Assembly (NCBI RefSeq): GCF_006381105.1 | Contig: NZ_VDET01000002.1 | Coordinates: forward strand, 434,001-498,000 | DNA from: Flavicella sediminum | GTDB taxonomy: Bacteria > Bacteroidota > Bacteroidia > Flavobacteriales > Flavobacteriaceae | Direction: 5' to 3' | Length of the DNA stretch: 64,000 bases | Shown here: positions 37,687 to 47,647 of the stretch, in pieces | Layout: each line of letters starts with the position of its first letter | Position numbering within the stretch: the first letter of the stretch is position 1 | Program-made: the position numbers and the translations under genes | The notes under the pieces: model-generated | Databases searched by the model: none | What the model was told of the DNA's origin: nothing | What the model saw: the letters and a program-made list of their open reading frames with translations, nothing else

Positions 37687-39330
37687 TTAATATTTAGGAT
37701 TTTGTGTCATGGTTTCTGGAGATTGTTCCATCTCTTTGATTGGAATAGGACGCAATAAATGTTTTGTTGCATCAAAAGCTCCATGATCCACATAATGAGG
37801 GTTGTGTACAAGTCTTTCTTCTAATTTCCCCATACGCTTTAACACAGCCCATCTATTTTCTTCACCAACTAATTCTAGTGCACGTTCAACCAAAATCACA
37901 TCCAAATCAATGGCAGCATAATGGTTTACAACACCGGTTGCTCTTTCTCTAACTCTATTTAAATGAAACAAAGCTTGTGTGGTATTATTCGCTCCAAGAA
38001 AAGCTTCTGCAGCAATTAAATGTGTTTCAGCAATTCTAAAAATAAAACTATCACGAGCACCACTTCCATTTTCTTCAAAAATCTCGTCATCAAATTTTTT
38101 CAAAATAGGAAAACTGATAAACTCTGGATTTAGTGAATACTTATAATTGACACCATCAACATCATCAGGTCTTCCAAATAAATATTGATCTGGTTGATAC
38201 ACCCAGTAACGATCTAACTTGTCTTTAAGTTCTGTTTCACCCAAAGCATATTTAGGGTAATAAATTACGGTATCTCCTGCCTTAATCACATCCGCACCCA
38301 ATCCGCTATCTTCATCTGCAATAATTGTTCTATGAATAGTTACATTTTCTCTAGTATCATTATCTTCAAACAAAGAATAAAAATAGGGGGTTAGCATTGT
38401 ATTGCTACTTTTTACCCCATATGGATTTTTTCTACTTACACCTGGTAAATTAAATACTTGGTACATAACAAAGGCATGCTTGTCATTTCCTCTATCTGAG
38501 GAAAAACCAGTATCTCCCCATTGCCCAGCAAAAAGAATTTCATCGTTTACTTGATTGTCGTAAGCAAAAACCTGCTCAAAAGATTGTGATCTAATATCAT
38601 ATCCATCAATGGCCGTAACAGCCAAGTCTGCTGCTGTTTGAAAATCTGTACTTTCACCATAACTTTTATAAGCTCTAGTTAAATACACTTCAGCTAGTAC
38701 ATGTTGTGCAGCACGTTTTGAAAAACGACCCGTTTCTGGTGCGTCTTTTAAATTAGGAATTGCCGCTTCTAATTCATTAATGATCAAGGTGAAAGTTTCT
38801 TCTTCTGTAGAACGTTTGTAATCATTACGAATACTTAATGGTTCTTCTAAATCTAAAACTACACCCCCATATTGCTGTACCAAATTGTAAAAAGCCAAAG
38901 CTCTTAACGCTCTTAATTGAGCAATTCCATAGGTCTTATCTGCCAATTTCCCAGGACTCCAACTTATCTGATTTTCAAATCTATTGATGGCTGTATTCGC
39001 TTTAGAAATAACCCCGTAATTTCCACTCCAAACACCATTGGTTTGTGGCGCATTAAACCCCACATAATCATTACTACTTGAGTTATTAAATAATTCTAAC
39101 TGAGTCGTAAAAATATCTGTTCCTGAGAATTTATAATCACCGTTTTTAAATACACCTCTAACATCACCATACACACCGACTACCAATTGGTCGGCATTGC
39201 TTTCGTCAAGGAAGTTTTCACTAGCTAATTGATTATAAATTTCTTCTTCTATAAAATCATTACAGGCACTAAACAAAAGTGTAGCTCCTAGCAAGACTAG
39301 AATTTGATTTATATTTTTTATTTTTTTCAT
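37687..39330 (-). CDS. SusD/RagB outer-membrane lipoprotein (PUL2)
   Basis: Surface glycan-binding partner of the PUL2 SusC (20-base gap). The lipobox is LFSAC (Cys23). It carries the N-terminal FIEEEIYNQLASENFLDES and the C-terminal VERALELVGEENRWAVLKRMG region of RagB/SusD proteins. At 547 residues it is typical. No SusE-like gene follows; the hairpin at 37627-37654 and the GH115-like gene come next. Confidence 0.95.
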   Translation of the reverse strand: MKKIKNINQILVLLGATLLFSACNDFIEEEIYNQLASENFLDESNADQLVVGVYGDVRGVFKNGDYKFSGTDIFTTQLELFNNSSSNDYVGFNAPQTNGVWSGNYGVISKANTAINRFENQISWSPGKLADKTYGIAQLRALRALAFYNLVQQYGGVVLDLEEPLSIRNDYKRSTEEETFTLIINELEAAIPNLKDAPETGRFSKRAAQHVLAEVYLTRAYKSYGESTDFQTAADLAVTAIDGYDIRSQSFEQVFAYDNQVNDEILFAGQWGDTGFSSDRGNDKHAFVMYQVFNLPGVSRKNPYGVKSSNTMLTPYFYSLFEDNDTRENVTIHRTIIADEDSGLGADVIKAGDTVIYYPKYALGETELKDKLDRYWVYQPDQYLFGRPDDVDGVNYKYSLNPEFISFPILKKFDDEIFEENGSGARDSFIFRIAETHLIAAEAFLGANNTTQALFHLNRVRERATGVVNHYAAIDLDVILVERALELVGEENRWAVLKRMGKLEERLVHNPHYVDHGAFDATKHLLRPIPIKEMEQSPETMTQNPKY

Positions 39331-39350
39331 CTTTAATAAAATTTAAATAT

Positions 39351-42300
39351 TTAGTATGATATCTTAAGTCCAAATAATACTGTTTTTGTCATATACCCAG
39401 CATTGTAAGAATTTTGCAAAGCTGTTTCCGGATCTGGACCTTCGTAATTAGTAAACGTAAATGGGTTCTGAATATCCAATGACAATCGTAAACTTGACAT
39501 TTTAAATTTATCCAATAAAGCATCTGACAATTGATAGCCTACACCAATGTTTCCAACGCGTACAAAACTTAAATCTTCGTAATACCATTCACCAGGGTGA
39601 CCATATTCTGGAGCTGGATATTTAGCATCTGGATTATTAGGCGTCCAGAAATCCAAATTAATACTGTTAAACTTTGCATCGTCTCCATTATAAGGAGCAA
39701 AGTGAGAATAAAACTCAGAGTGACCGAAAGATCCTTGTCTTGTATAAATTTGTACCGACAAATCTAAATTTTTATAAGTGAATGTATTTGTCATCCCTCC
39801 AATCCAATCTGGAGAAACTTGTCCTAATACCACTTTGTCTTCAGCTCCAAGAGTCCCGCTATTGTCTTGATCTTTGTATTTGTATTGACCAGGAAAACGA
39901 CCATAAACAGCAGCTTCTGCAGCTTCATCAATTTGCCAAATACCTTCAACCTCATAGCTGTAAATTGCATCAACAGGTTGTCCTACTTGCAATACTCCAT
40001 GTGTACCATAAGTTTCTTTATCTAAATCACCGTCTAGTCTTAAAATTTGATTTTTATTCTTTGCAAAATTCAAGCTTGTCGTCCATTTAAAATCATCTGT
40101 TTGAACATTTACCGTATTTAAAGTAATTTCAATACCTTTATTCTCAACAGAACCATAGTTACCTACAGCAGATCCATAACCTGTAATGTTTGATAAGGTT
40201 TTAGAAAGAATGGCATCTACTGTCTTTTTTCTATACAATTCTAAACCGAAGTTTATTCTATTGTTAAACACTCCAAAATCAACACCAAAGTTTACCTCTT
40301 TAGAACGTTCCCATGTCAAATCGAAATTAGCCAAGCCACCAACACGTACACCATTGGTATGTGTATTTCCGAATAAATAATCTGACCCACCTAAAAAAGC
40401 CAAAGATTGGTAAGGAGAAACAGGACTATCATTTCCAGATTCACCATAACTTAAACGTAATTTCAAATTCGTTAACCAGCTTGTATCTTGTAAAAAGTCT
40501 TCTTCACTAGCTTTCCAAGCAAATGCTGCAGATGGGAAAAATGCCCATTTATTATTTACAGCCAATTTAGACGAACCATCATACCTACCTGTAAAAGTGA
40601 ACAAATACTTATCTAAAACACTGTAGTTTACACGTCCTGCAAATGAGGCCAATGTTTCTTTTCTATAATTTGTGCTATACGATCTTACATCCAATCCTGC
40701 GGATGTGTTGTAGTATAAATAGGCATCTGTATCAAAATTTCTTGTTTCAATATTACTCCATTCATCTTGTCTGTAATACACAGAAGAAATTAAGGTAGCT
40801 TTTAAATTTTGTGCTTCCGTGATATCAAAATCAAAATCTACTATATTATCCCAAGTATAGGTTGTTTTATAAGAAGAATCATAATGAGATTGTATTCTTG
40901 AAGCATCGTTTCTAGCCGCTTTTGTATACAAGCCTCTGTATTCACCAAATCGTGTATTTTTTAAATTCGGAGCAAACTGGGTTTTAAAACTTACCCATTC
41001 TGTTGGCTTATATTGTAAAAACACATTGGCAATTACATCCAATGATCTTGTATTTGTTCTCCAAGCACCCAATGCATCATAATAAGGATTTGTAAAACGA
41101 CCATCTTGATCGTCCGGAAATAAAATTACATTACCATCAGGATCAAATGAATTGACTGTTGGTGCCAAACGAAGGGTACTTCTAAAAAGTTCTCTACTTC
41201 CTTCTTCTCTTTCAGACAATGCTAAATAGGCTTTGATTCCTACCGTAAATTGATCCGATACTTTTTTAGTTAATGAAGTGCTTAAATTGTAACGATCAAA
41301 AGCTTCAATCCCCATCACTCCTTCATCACTTAAATAACCAATAGAGGCGTTGTATACTAGTCCGTTTTGACCTCCAGACATGGACAAATTATGACTTGTC
41401 TGAATTCCTGCTTCTCTATAATCACCAGCCCAATCGGTATAACGTCCGTTAGCTACATTGTCTTCCTCTTCATTGGTGTTTTTAAATTCTCTTGATAAAT
41501 CTACAGCAATTGTATTGTAATCTTCCACTGTTCCCACATAGCCATTTTTAAATAGGCCTTTCCAAGCAGAACTTCTTAATACTTTATCTACAAAACCAAC
41601 ATATTCTTCACCATTGTAAAAATCAGGAATATTTGTAGCAGTACGCACACCTAGTGTTGCCTCATAACTAAAAACTGTTTTTCCTTCAATACCATTTTTA
41701 GTGGTAATAATAACCACCCCGTTTGCACCTCTTGCACCATAAATTGCCGTTGCAGAAGCATCTTTTAAAACATCCATTTGCTGAATATCCGCAGGGTTTA
41801 AAATATTTATATCATCAAAAAACACTCCATCAACTACATATAAAGGTTTTGAAAGATCACTACCTACACTATCACTAATACCATCACGACCCGCTTCTGT
41901 ATTTTTGATCACCGTGTTTCCTCTAATATCTATAGATAAAGGAGCACCGGGTTTATTACTCAAAGCTCTAACATCAACCCCAGCAATTCTACCTTGAATA
42001 GCCTGACCGATATTCGTTTTTTTCTGTTCGGTAATCGTCTCGGCGCTAATAGAAGCAACGGCACCTGTTAAATCGCTTCGCTTAACCGATCCATATCCAA
42101 TAACTACGACTTCATCTAATTGTGATGAATCTTCAATTAATTGAACATCTAAAGAAGACTGACCTGTAAAAGTTACCTCCTTTGTTTGAAATCCAACAAA
42201 TGAAAAGACAAGTACACTTCCCTTAGCTACATTCATTTGATACGCACCATCAAAATCTGTTGCTGTTCCTTTTGCGCTTCCTTTAACTAGGACATTTACA

Positions 42301-42416
42301 CCTGGTACGGGAATGTTTTGAGCATCGGTTACCAGTCCTGATAGTTTATTCTGAGACCACATGGTACCGCTAAAGCCTATACATAAGGCAATCAATAAAA
42401 GTTTTAATTTCTCCAT
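39351..42416 (-). CDS. SusC/RagA TonB-dependent transporter (PUL2)
   Basis: TonB-dependent outer-membrane importer of 1021 residues and first gene of the main PUL2 series. It has a signal peptide (1-21), the carboxypeptidase-like domain (LVTDAQNIPVPGVNVLVKG), the TonB-box region EVVVIGYGSVKRSDLTG, the plug (MDVLKDASATAIYGARGANGV) and a barrel ending in LKISY. It is transcribed away from the inositol oxygenase gene. Its promoter (42472-42525) shares its box and spacing with that of the DUF1080 operon. Confidence 0.96.
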   Translation of the reverse strand: MEKLKLLLIALCIGFSGTMWSQNKLSGLVTDAQNIPVPGVNVLVKGSAKGTATDFDGAYQMNVAKGSVLVFSFVGFQTKEVTFTGQSSLDVQLIEDSSQLDEVVVIGYGSVKRSDLTGAVASISAETITEQKKTNIGQAIQGRIAGVDVRALSNKPGAPLSIDIRGNTVIKNTEAGRDGISDSVGSDLSKPLYVVDGVFFDDINILNPADIQQMDVLKDASATAIYGARGANGVVIITTKNGIEGKTVFSYEATLGVRTATNIPDFYNGEEYVGFVDKVLRSSAWKGLFKNGYVGTVEDYNTIAVDLSREFKNTNEEEDNVANGRYTDWAGDYREAGIQTSHNLSMSGGQNGLVYNASIGYLSDEGVMGIEAFDRYNLSTSLTKKVSDQFTVGIKAYLALSEREEGSRELFRSTLRLAPTVNSFDPDGNVILFPDDQDGRFTNPYYDALGAWRTNTRSLDVIANVFLQYKPTEWVSFKTQFAPNLKNTRFGEYRGLYTKAARNDASRIQSHYDSSYKTTYTWDNIVDFDFDITEAQNLKATLISSVYYRQDEWSNIETRNFDTDAYLYYNTSAGLDVRSYSTNYRKETLASFAGRVNYSVLDKYLFTFTGRYDGSSKLAVNNKWAFFPSAAFAWKASEEDFLQDTSWLTNLKLRLSYGESGNDSPVSPYQSLAFLGGSDYLFGNTHTNGVRVGGLANFDLTWERSKEVNFGVDFGVFNNRINFGLELYRKKTVDAILSKTLSNITGYGSAVGNYGSVENKGIEITLNTVNVQTDDFKWTTSLNFAKNKNQILRLDGDLDKETYGTHGVLQVGQPVDAIYSYEVEGIWQIDEAAEAAVYGRFPGQYKYKDQDNSGTLGAEDKVVLGQVSPDWIGGMTNTFTYKNLDLSVQIYTRQGSFGHSEFYSHFAPYNGDDAKFNSINLDFWTPNNPDAKYPAPEYGHPGEWYYEDLSFVRVGNIGVGYQLSDALLDKFKMSSLRLSLDIQNPFTFTNYEGPDPETALQNSYNAGYMTKTVLFGLKISY

Positions 42417-42471
42417 TCTGTTTTGTTTAGTTAAAATTTAGTTTTGATATTAAAGGTTATTAATATTATGT

Positions 42472-42525
42472 TAAAACTAGTAAATCAAACTATTGCCTAG
42501 ATGGACATTTTATTCAAAAACATGG
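42472..42525 (-). promoter_or_regulatory. PUL2 promoter 1 (25-base box plus -7) for susC
   Basis: On the minus strand a box of the form ATGTTTT-n-GAA-n-AA-n-ATGTCCAT (ending at 42501) is followed after 21 bases by TAGTTTTA (42479-42472), a -7-like element. The same box with identical spacing lies at 50411-50464; 21 of 25 box bases agree. No TTG -33 element is visible, which fits an activator-dependent promoter. Confidence 0.6.
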
Positions 42526-42567
42526 AAATACAAGCCTAAAGCCATAGGCACCTTTACTAGTTTGATT
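42483..42567. promoter_or_regulatory. Inverted repeat in the divergent susC / inositol oxygenase promoter region
   Basis: AATCAAACTA (42483-42492) and TAGTTTGATT (42558-42567) form a perfect 10-base inverted repeat 65 bases apart, with GCCTA/TAGGC elements also mirrored inside. It lies in the 329-base gap between the divergent genes and could serve both transcription directions. I found no convincing -33/-7 pair for the plus-strand operon. Confidence 0.35.
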
Positions 42568-42745
42568 ACATTTTAAATTTACCACATTAAAAAAAAACTG
42601 AAATCTGTCCATTAAAAAAATGAGGACGCGTCTCAAAAACCCAACTATTTCATCCATTCATTTGAGCGATTTATCCATCTAAAAAAAAACAGTATCTGCT
42701 ATCTTGTATCAAGAATTTACAATTGAATAGTAAACAAAATACAAG

Positions 42746-43624
42746 ATGCAAGACACAACAAATAAAAACCCAATGGAAAATATAGACGATTGGGAAGAAA
42801 ACCTAAAGGAACGCTATCCAGAAGAAACAAAGGAAGGGCCAAAAGAAAAAACAGAAGAAGAATTTAGAAATTATATAGATTCGGAACGTTTGGAAACTGT
42901 GAGGGAGTTTTATAAAATAAATCATACCTACCAGACTTATGATTTTGTTTGTAAAAAAGAAGCGGAGTTTTTGAAATTCGACAAAAAAGAAATGTCGCTT
43001 TGGGAAGCTGTTGATTTTTTAAACACTTTGGTAGATGATAGCGACCCTGATATTGATTTAGATCAATTGCAACATTTACTTCAAACCTCTGAAGCTATCC
43101 GTGCTGATGGTCATCCTGACTGGTTTGTCCTTACCGGTTTTATACATGATATCGGCAAAGTTTTATGCTTGTTTGGCGAACCACAATGGGCTGTGGTTGG
43201 AGATACTTTTCCGGTGGGCTGTAAATATGCAGAAACAATTGTTTATCCTGACTTCTTTAAAGAAAATCCTGATTATTCAAACCCAAAATTCAATACCAAA
43301 TACGGAGTTTATTCACCTAACTGTGGATTAGACAAGGTAAAAATGAGCTGGGGACACGACGAATATTTGTACCAAATATTAAAAAATTATTTACCAGAAC
43401 CAGCCTTGTATATTATAAGGTATCATTCGTTTTATTCGCAACATCGCGAAGAATCATATACACATTTGATGAATGAAAAGGATATAGAAATGTTTGAATG
43501 GGTAAAGAAATTTAACCCTTATGATTTGTACACAAAAGCGCCTGTAAAACCTGATGTAAAAGCACTAAAACCCTATTATGAAGATTTGGTGAAAAAATAC
43601 TTACCAGACACCTTAAAATTTTAA
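42746..43624 (+). CDS. myo-Inositol oxygenase (MIOX)
   Basis: Cytoplasmic di-iron oxygenase that converts myo-inositol and O2 to D-glucuronate. All six iron ligands of the family can be placed: His123 (ADGHPDWF), His134 and Asp135 (FIHDIGKVL), His204 (SWGHDEY), His227 (RYHSFY) and Asp260 (NPYDLYTK). The MIOX-specific stretch FGEPQWAVVGDTFPVGC is intact. Full length is 292 residues, with an acidic N-terminal extension and no signal peptide. It is the first gene of a plus-strand pair with a sodium symporter 32 bases downstream. Its product joins the uronate pathway also fed by any alpha-glucuronidase and ulvan-type activities. Bacterial MIOX genes are uncommon, and placement inside a PUL suggests that inositol is released from the glycan. 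Confidence 0.96.
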   Translation: MQDTTNKNPMENIDDWEENLKERYPEETKEGPKEKTEEEFRNYIDSERLETVREFYKINHTYQTYDFVCKKEAEFLKFDKKEMSLWEAVDFLNTLVDDSDPDIDLDQLQHLLQTSEAIRADGHPDWFVLTGFIHDIGKVLCLFGEPQWAVVGDTFPVGCKYAETIVYPDFFKENPDYSNPKFNTKYGVYSPNCGLDKVKMSWGHDEYLYQILKNYLPEPALYIIRYHSFYSQHREESYTHLMNEKDIEMFEWVKKFNPYDLYTKAPVKPDVKALKPYYEDLVKKYLPDTLKF

Positions 43625-43656
43625 GCTAACACCTACCAACCAAACCAACTTTTGCC

Positions 43657-45231
43657 ATGTTTTATACTTATTTAGGCTTTTTCGGATTTACATTATTCGT
43701 CATATTTTACACGACTTATAAACTCCGTAAAGATAGATTTACAACCTCGAAAGGTTATTTTTTAGCGGGTAAAAGTTTAACCGGACCTATTATAGCTGGG
43801 TCCATGATTTTAACCAATATTTCTACAGAACATTTAATTGGAATGAACGGTAGTTCCTATAAAAATGGAATTATTGTCATTGCTTGGGAAGTCACCTCCG
43901 CAATAGCACTGGTTATTGCGGCCATTTACTTTATTCCTAAATTCATGAAAATGGGTTTGACTACCATTCCTGAATTTTTAGAAAGACGTTTTGATGGTGC
44001 CATACGTTCTATAGTAGCCCTTTTACTCATGTCTTCGTTTGTTATTACTTTGCTTCCCATAGTATTGTATACTGGGGCCATTAATATTGAAAGTGTTTTC
44101 GATTTCTCGAAAATGTTTCACATTACAAAAGAACAATCACTCATTTATACAGTTTTAGTTATTGGAATTATGGGCTCTTTGTATGCTATATTTGGCGGCT
44201 TAAAAGCCGTTGCTTATTCCGATTCTATCAACGGAATTGGACTGATGTTAGGTGGTTTATTAATTCCTGCAATCGCACTTTATCAAATAGGAAATGGAAA
44301 TATGTTTGAAGGATTAAGCACGGTCTATGATTTTGCTCCTGATAAATTTGACATTATCGGAAAACCAGATTCTGTATTGCCTTTCTCTGTATTATTTACT
44401 GGATTAATGATCAACCAATTGTATTTTTGGGGAATGAACCAAGCCATTATACAACGTGCTTTTGGTGCTGAAAATTTAGTTGAAGCACAAAAAGGACTTA
44501 TTTATACAGGTATCTTAAAATTATTTGTCCCTGCTATTATTGTACTCCCTGGTTTAATTGCCTTCTATTATTTTCAAGATCAATTTTATGAAACGCCTGA
44601 TTTGATATATCCTATGTTGGTGAAAAAAGTATTGCCAACTTATCTTTATGGTTTCTTTGCGGCCATTATTTTAGGGGCTGTTTTAAGCACATTTAACAGT
44701 GTTCTAAACTCGGCAAGTACCATTTTTTGTTTAGACATTTACAAAAAACTCATTGATAGAAATGCTTCTGATAAAAAACTTGTAAAATACGGTAAAATGT
44801 CTTCTGTCGTTTTAGCCATCATTGCTATTGCCGTGGCTCCTTTAGTAGCTTATGCACCTGAAGGACTCTACCAATTGTTACAACAATTAAACGGTATCTT
44901 TTTTATTCCAATTTCATCCATCATTATTGCAGGTATCTTTTTTAAACAAATTACAACGAAAGGCGCCAAAGCAGGACTTTTCTTCGGTTTTACCTTTTAC
45001 ATTTTAGCGACATTTATTTTAGATATAGACATTCATTTTGTGCATTTATGGGGAATTGAATTTGTGCTCAACTTTATCATTATGTTTTTAGTTTCTAAAT
45101 ATGCCGGACGAGATAGACATCTAAATCCGTATGTTGAAAAAGACATTGAAGAAAAATCTTGGTCGAAAGTAAATATAGCAGGTGCTATACTGGTATTTTT
45201 AACCATTTTAATTTACATATTACTGTCCTAG
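43657..45231 (+). CDS. Sodium:solute symporter (SSS/SLC5 family), probable myo-inositol importer
   Basis: Inner-membrane sodium-coupled transporter with about 13 hydrophobic segments over 524 residues. The SSS signature region STEHLIGMNGSSYKNG and the later AVLSTFNSVLNSASTIF block are visible. The family includes the sodium/myo-inositol cotransporters of animals as well as sugar and galactose carriers. It is co-transcribed with myo-inositol oxygenase, so inositol is the most economical cargo, although glucuronate or a sugar is possible. It ends 39 bases before the shared terminator at 45271-45313. Confidence 0.82.
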   Translation: MFYTYLGFFGFTLFVIFYTTYKLRKDRFTTSKGYFLAGKSLTGPIIAGSMILTNISTEHLIGMNGSSYKNGIIVIAWEVTSAIALVIAAIYFIPKFMKMGLTTIPEFLERRFDGAIRSIVALLLMSSFVITLLPIVLYTGAINIESVFDFSKMFHITKEQSLIYTVLVIGIMGSLYAIFGGLKAVAYSDSINGIGLMLGGLLIPAIALYQIGNGNMFEGLSTVYDFAPDKFDIIGKPDSVLPFSVLFTGLMINQLYFWGMNQAIIQRAFGAENLVEAQKGLIYTGILKLFVPAIIVLPGLIAFYYFQDQFYETPDLIYPMLVKKVLPTYLYGFFAAIILGAVLSTFNSVLNSASTIFCLDIYKKLIDRNASDKKLVKYGKMSSVVLAIIAIAVAPLVAYAPEGLYQLLQQLNGIFFIPISSIIIAGIFFKQITTKGAKAGLFFGFTFYILATFILDIDIHFVHLWGIEFVLNFIIMFLVSKYAGRDRHLNPYVEKDIEEKSWSKVNIAGAILVFLTILIYILLS

Positions 45232-45270
45232 CACAGAAGGAACAAATTGATGTAAGCAGCTAGTTTATAT

Positions 45271-45313
45271 AAAAAAGGTTGCCAATGATTCGATATCATT
45301 GGCAACCTTTTTT
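45271..45313. terminator. Bidirectional intrinsic terminator between convergent operons
   Basis: AAAAAAGGTTGCCAATGA pairs perfectly with TCATTGGCAACCTTTTTT around a 7-base loop. It gives a strong stem with an A-tract on one side and a T-tract on the other. It serves the plus-strand symporter gene and the minus-strand GH78 gene, whose stops are at 45231 and 45341. Confidence 0.92.
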
Positions 45314-45340
45314 ATGTACTAACCTTTTTCGTTAAAAAAA

Positions 45341-47572
45341 TTAATAGCTCACTTCCAAAATACTTTCACCAGAATTTAATTGAATAATTCCTGAAGTCAA
45401 CACAACTTCTTGACCATTTAAAAGGACTTTCTTTGCCTTTACGACTTCAAATTCTGCCGTCATATTGGCTGGGATTTCAATAGTATACTTTTCACTTTTA
45501 GAATTCTGCAAAACAAAATCCGCCTTGATAGCCCCTTTAATTGTTGGCACCTTTACGCTACTTGTTTTTAAGGTTCCCATTTGAGGTTTGATTGAAGCAA
45601 TAGAAAAACCTGCTGCTTTCGGCTGTATTCCCCACAAGCCACGTGGAATTGCATTGGCAGGCACCGCACCCCAAGCATGATTCCAATCTGAATTTGGTTT
45701 GTATTTCATGTCCCAAGCTTCAAGTGTCATGGTAGATCCTATTCGAATCATATTGTACCAACTTCTGTTTTCTGTGGAAGTCATTAATTGCAAAGCATAT
45801 GTACTTTCATTTGCATTGTACAAGGCCTCTAGCAAATATTGTGAACCATAAACACTGCAAGCCATACCTCTTGATTTTATAAAATCAGCTACAGATTTCA
45901 CTTGTGCTTCAGGAACAATGTTAAAGGCTAAGGCCATCATATTGGAATGCAACGAGGCATGCGCTGTAGTTTCTCCATCTGTATAAAAACCTCTGTCAAC
46001 ATCCAGTAGTTTTTCATTGATTGCTTTTTTTACTTTTATAGCCAATTCTTTATAAAACTGTTCATCTTCAGGTTCATTAAGCAGCTGGGCAAAGACTTGC
46101 ATGATTTCAACATTTCGGTAATACAGGCAGTTGATCACCGTATTGATAGGCGTAAAAACAAAACCATCACGTTCTCCTTCCGCTGTTGCTAATTTCCAAC
46201 CCGTATCCTTTTGCGCGGGCGGCCAATCTACTATGTCTTTTAATTTAGCTTTCGAACTCTTAAATCCTAATTTTTTCATGAATTCGGGCGTTGCGTTTAG
46301 AGAACTTACCAAGCCATCTTCACGTCGTAATTCTACTAGAGTTTTATGTTTTAAATCATCATAATACCGTTCTATCAATTCTGTATTTCCAGTATACATA
46401 TAATCCGCATAAAACATAAGCGCTACATGCAATTGCCACTCGGTAGGCCATGTAGGATGCTCCATAAAATATTCAATTGTTTGCCGTGCCATCGCATACT
46501 CTCTATCGGTTGTATAATGACTTAATTGATTTAAATACGCATCAGCTTCGTAAGGAATTCGCTCTCGATCTCCGTCAACATAAACCCCTGCAAAAGTGGT
46601 GGCTTTGATAGAATATTTACACAAATCCCAGACTTGATTTAAAACTGTATCTGAACTTTTAAAATGACTTTCCTCTTCTTCCCAATAACTATGAAAAGCT
46701 AACTGTGTAAAATCGCTCTTGTTTATTGAAGTTTTTAAACCTTCCATTTCTACATAGCGAAAAGGCATGAGCACAGGAAACGTATTTGGCAAAAGTACAG
46801 CCCCCTTTTTTGTATTCCTTTTATCTGGCTTTATGGCTAAGTTATACACATATTTATCAGGACTTACAGGAACTTTTACTTGTTGGTATCGAATAGTTCC
46901 TTGGGGTTTTCTATTTATTTTACCCCCTATTAATTCCTCCCCGATATGAATAATCAGCGTATCCCTAACTTTTGATTTATATTCAAATTGAAGATTTGCA
47001 AAAGCAGCTTTTCCTAAATCTACAAAATAAGCACCTTCACCAGTTTTGGCGAGCTTAAGAGGCTTGATACTGTCGGTTTGAAAACTATTTGCTGACGTAA
47101 TTGTATGTGCAGCTCTTCCCATTTGAAAGGATTGCCTTGCAGAAAAGCCAGTTTCTTCTCCTTTTTGACCCCATATCTTAACCTTCCAAAAATAGGTTTT
47201 ACCCATTTCTAAAGCCTTACCTGAATAAGATACATTGCTCGAATTATTTGTTAGTACTTTTTTTGAATCCCAAACATCTCCTTTGTTCTTTTTTAGCAAT
47301 TCTTCAGAAGAAGCCACTATAATTTGATAGGCCGTTTGGGAAATTGCCACACTTGGAACAAGCCAACCGAACTCTGGCTTCTCATCTACAATAAAAACTT
47401 TGGAGGGCTCTCGAATGTATTCAACAGTCAATCCACTCGGACAATTTTTAGTCGATTCGATGTTTTCTTTTTTTATTTCACAGCTTGAAAAGCCTAAAAT
47501 TAAAATCGTAAAAAACGCAAAACGCGCTTTATTAAAAAATAAAACGCGTTGTTGTAAATAGTTCATATTCAT
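45341..47572 (-). CDS. GH78 alpha-L-rhamnosidase lipoprotein
   Basis: Exported inverting alpha-L-rhamnosidase. The lipobox is LGFSSC (Cys31). The N-terminal Fn3-like domain (GLTVEYIREPSK), the middle sandwich and the helical barrel are complete. The acidic segment [12 protein letters not shown] is near residue 329 and [11 protein letters not shown] is toward the C-terminus. From residue about 45 to the end it aligns without obvious gaps to the GH78 half of the sulfatase fusion at 4986-8498, sharing long identical blocks such as [17 protein letters not shown]-type sequence. The two are paralogues within one locus. It is the last gene of the operon starting at 50381, 75 bases after the oxidoreductase. 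Confidence 0.93.
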   Translation of the reverse strand: MNMNYLQQRVLFFNKARFAFFTILILGFSSCEIKKENIESTKNCPSGLTVEYIREPSKVFIVDEKPEFGWLVPSVAISQTAYQIIVASSEELLKKNKGDVWDSKKVLTNNSSNVSYSGKALEMGKTYFWKVKIWGQKGEETGFSARQSFQMGRAAHTITSANSFQTDSIKPLKLAKTGEGAYFVDLGKAAFANLQFEYKSKVRDTLIIHIGEELIGGKINRKPQGTIRYQQVKVPVSPDKYVYNLAIKPDKRNTKKGAVLLPNTFPVLMPFRYVEMEGLKTSINKSDFTQLAFHSYWEEEESHFKSSDTVLNQVWDLCKYSIKATTFAGVYVDGDRERIPYEADAYLNQLSHYTTDREYAMARQTIEYFMEHPTWPTEWQLHVALMFYADYMYTGNTELIERYYDDLKHKTLVELRREDGLVSSLNATPEFMKKLGFKSSKAKLKDIVDWPPAQKDTGWKLATAEGERDGFVFTPINTVINCLYYRNVEIMQVFAQLLNEPEDEQFYKELAIKVKKAINEKLLDVDRGFYTDGETTAHASLHSNMMALAFNIVPEAQVKSVADFIKSRGMACSVYGSQYLLEALYNANESTYALQLMTSTENRSWYNMIRIGSTMTLEAWDMKYKPNSDWNHAWGAVPANAIPRGLWGIQPKAAGFSIASIKPQMGTLKTSSVKVPTIKGAIKADFVLQNSKSEKYTIEIPANMTAEFEVVKAKKVLLNGQEVVLTSGIIQLNSGESILEVSY

Positions 47573-47647
47573 ATTATAAGCTCTACTATTGATTTTAGTA
47601 TTCTTTTTTGAGTTGATTTTTTTTTAAGATTCTTGATTCTTAAAAAA

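Noticed and set aside
42700-42712. TATCTTGT as -7 box of the MIOX operon
   Set aside because: It is one base short of the consensus and has no TTG element at about 19 bases upstream.
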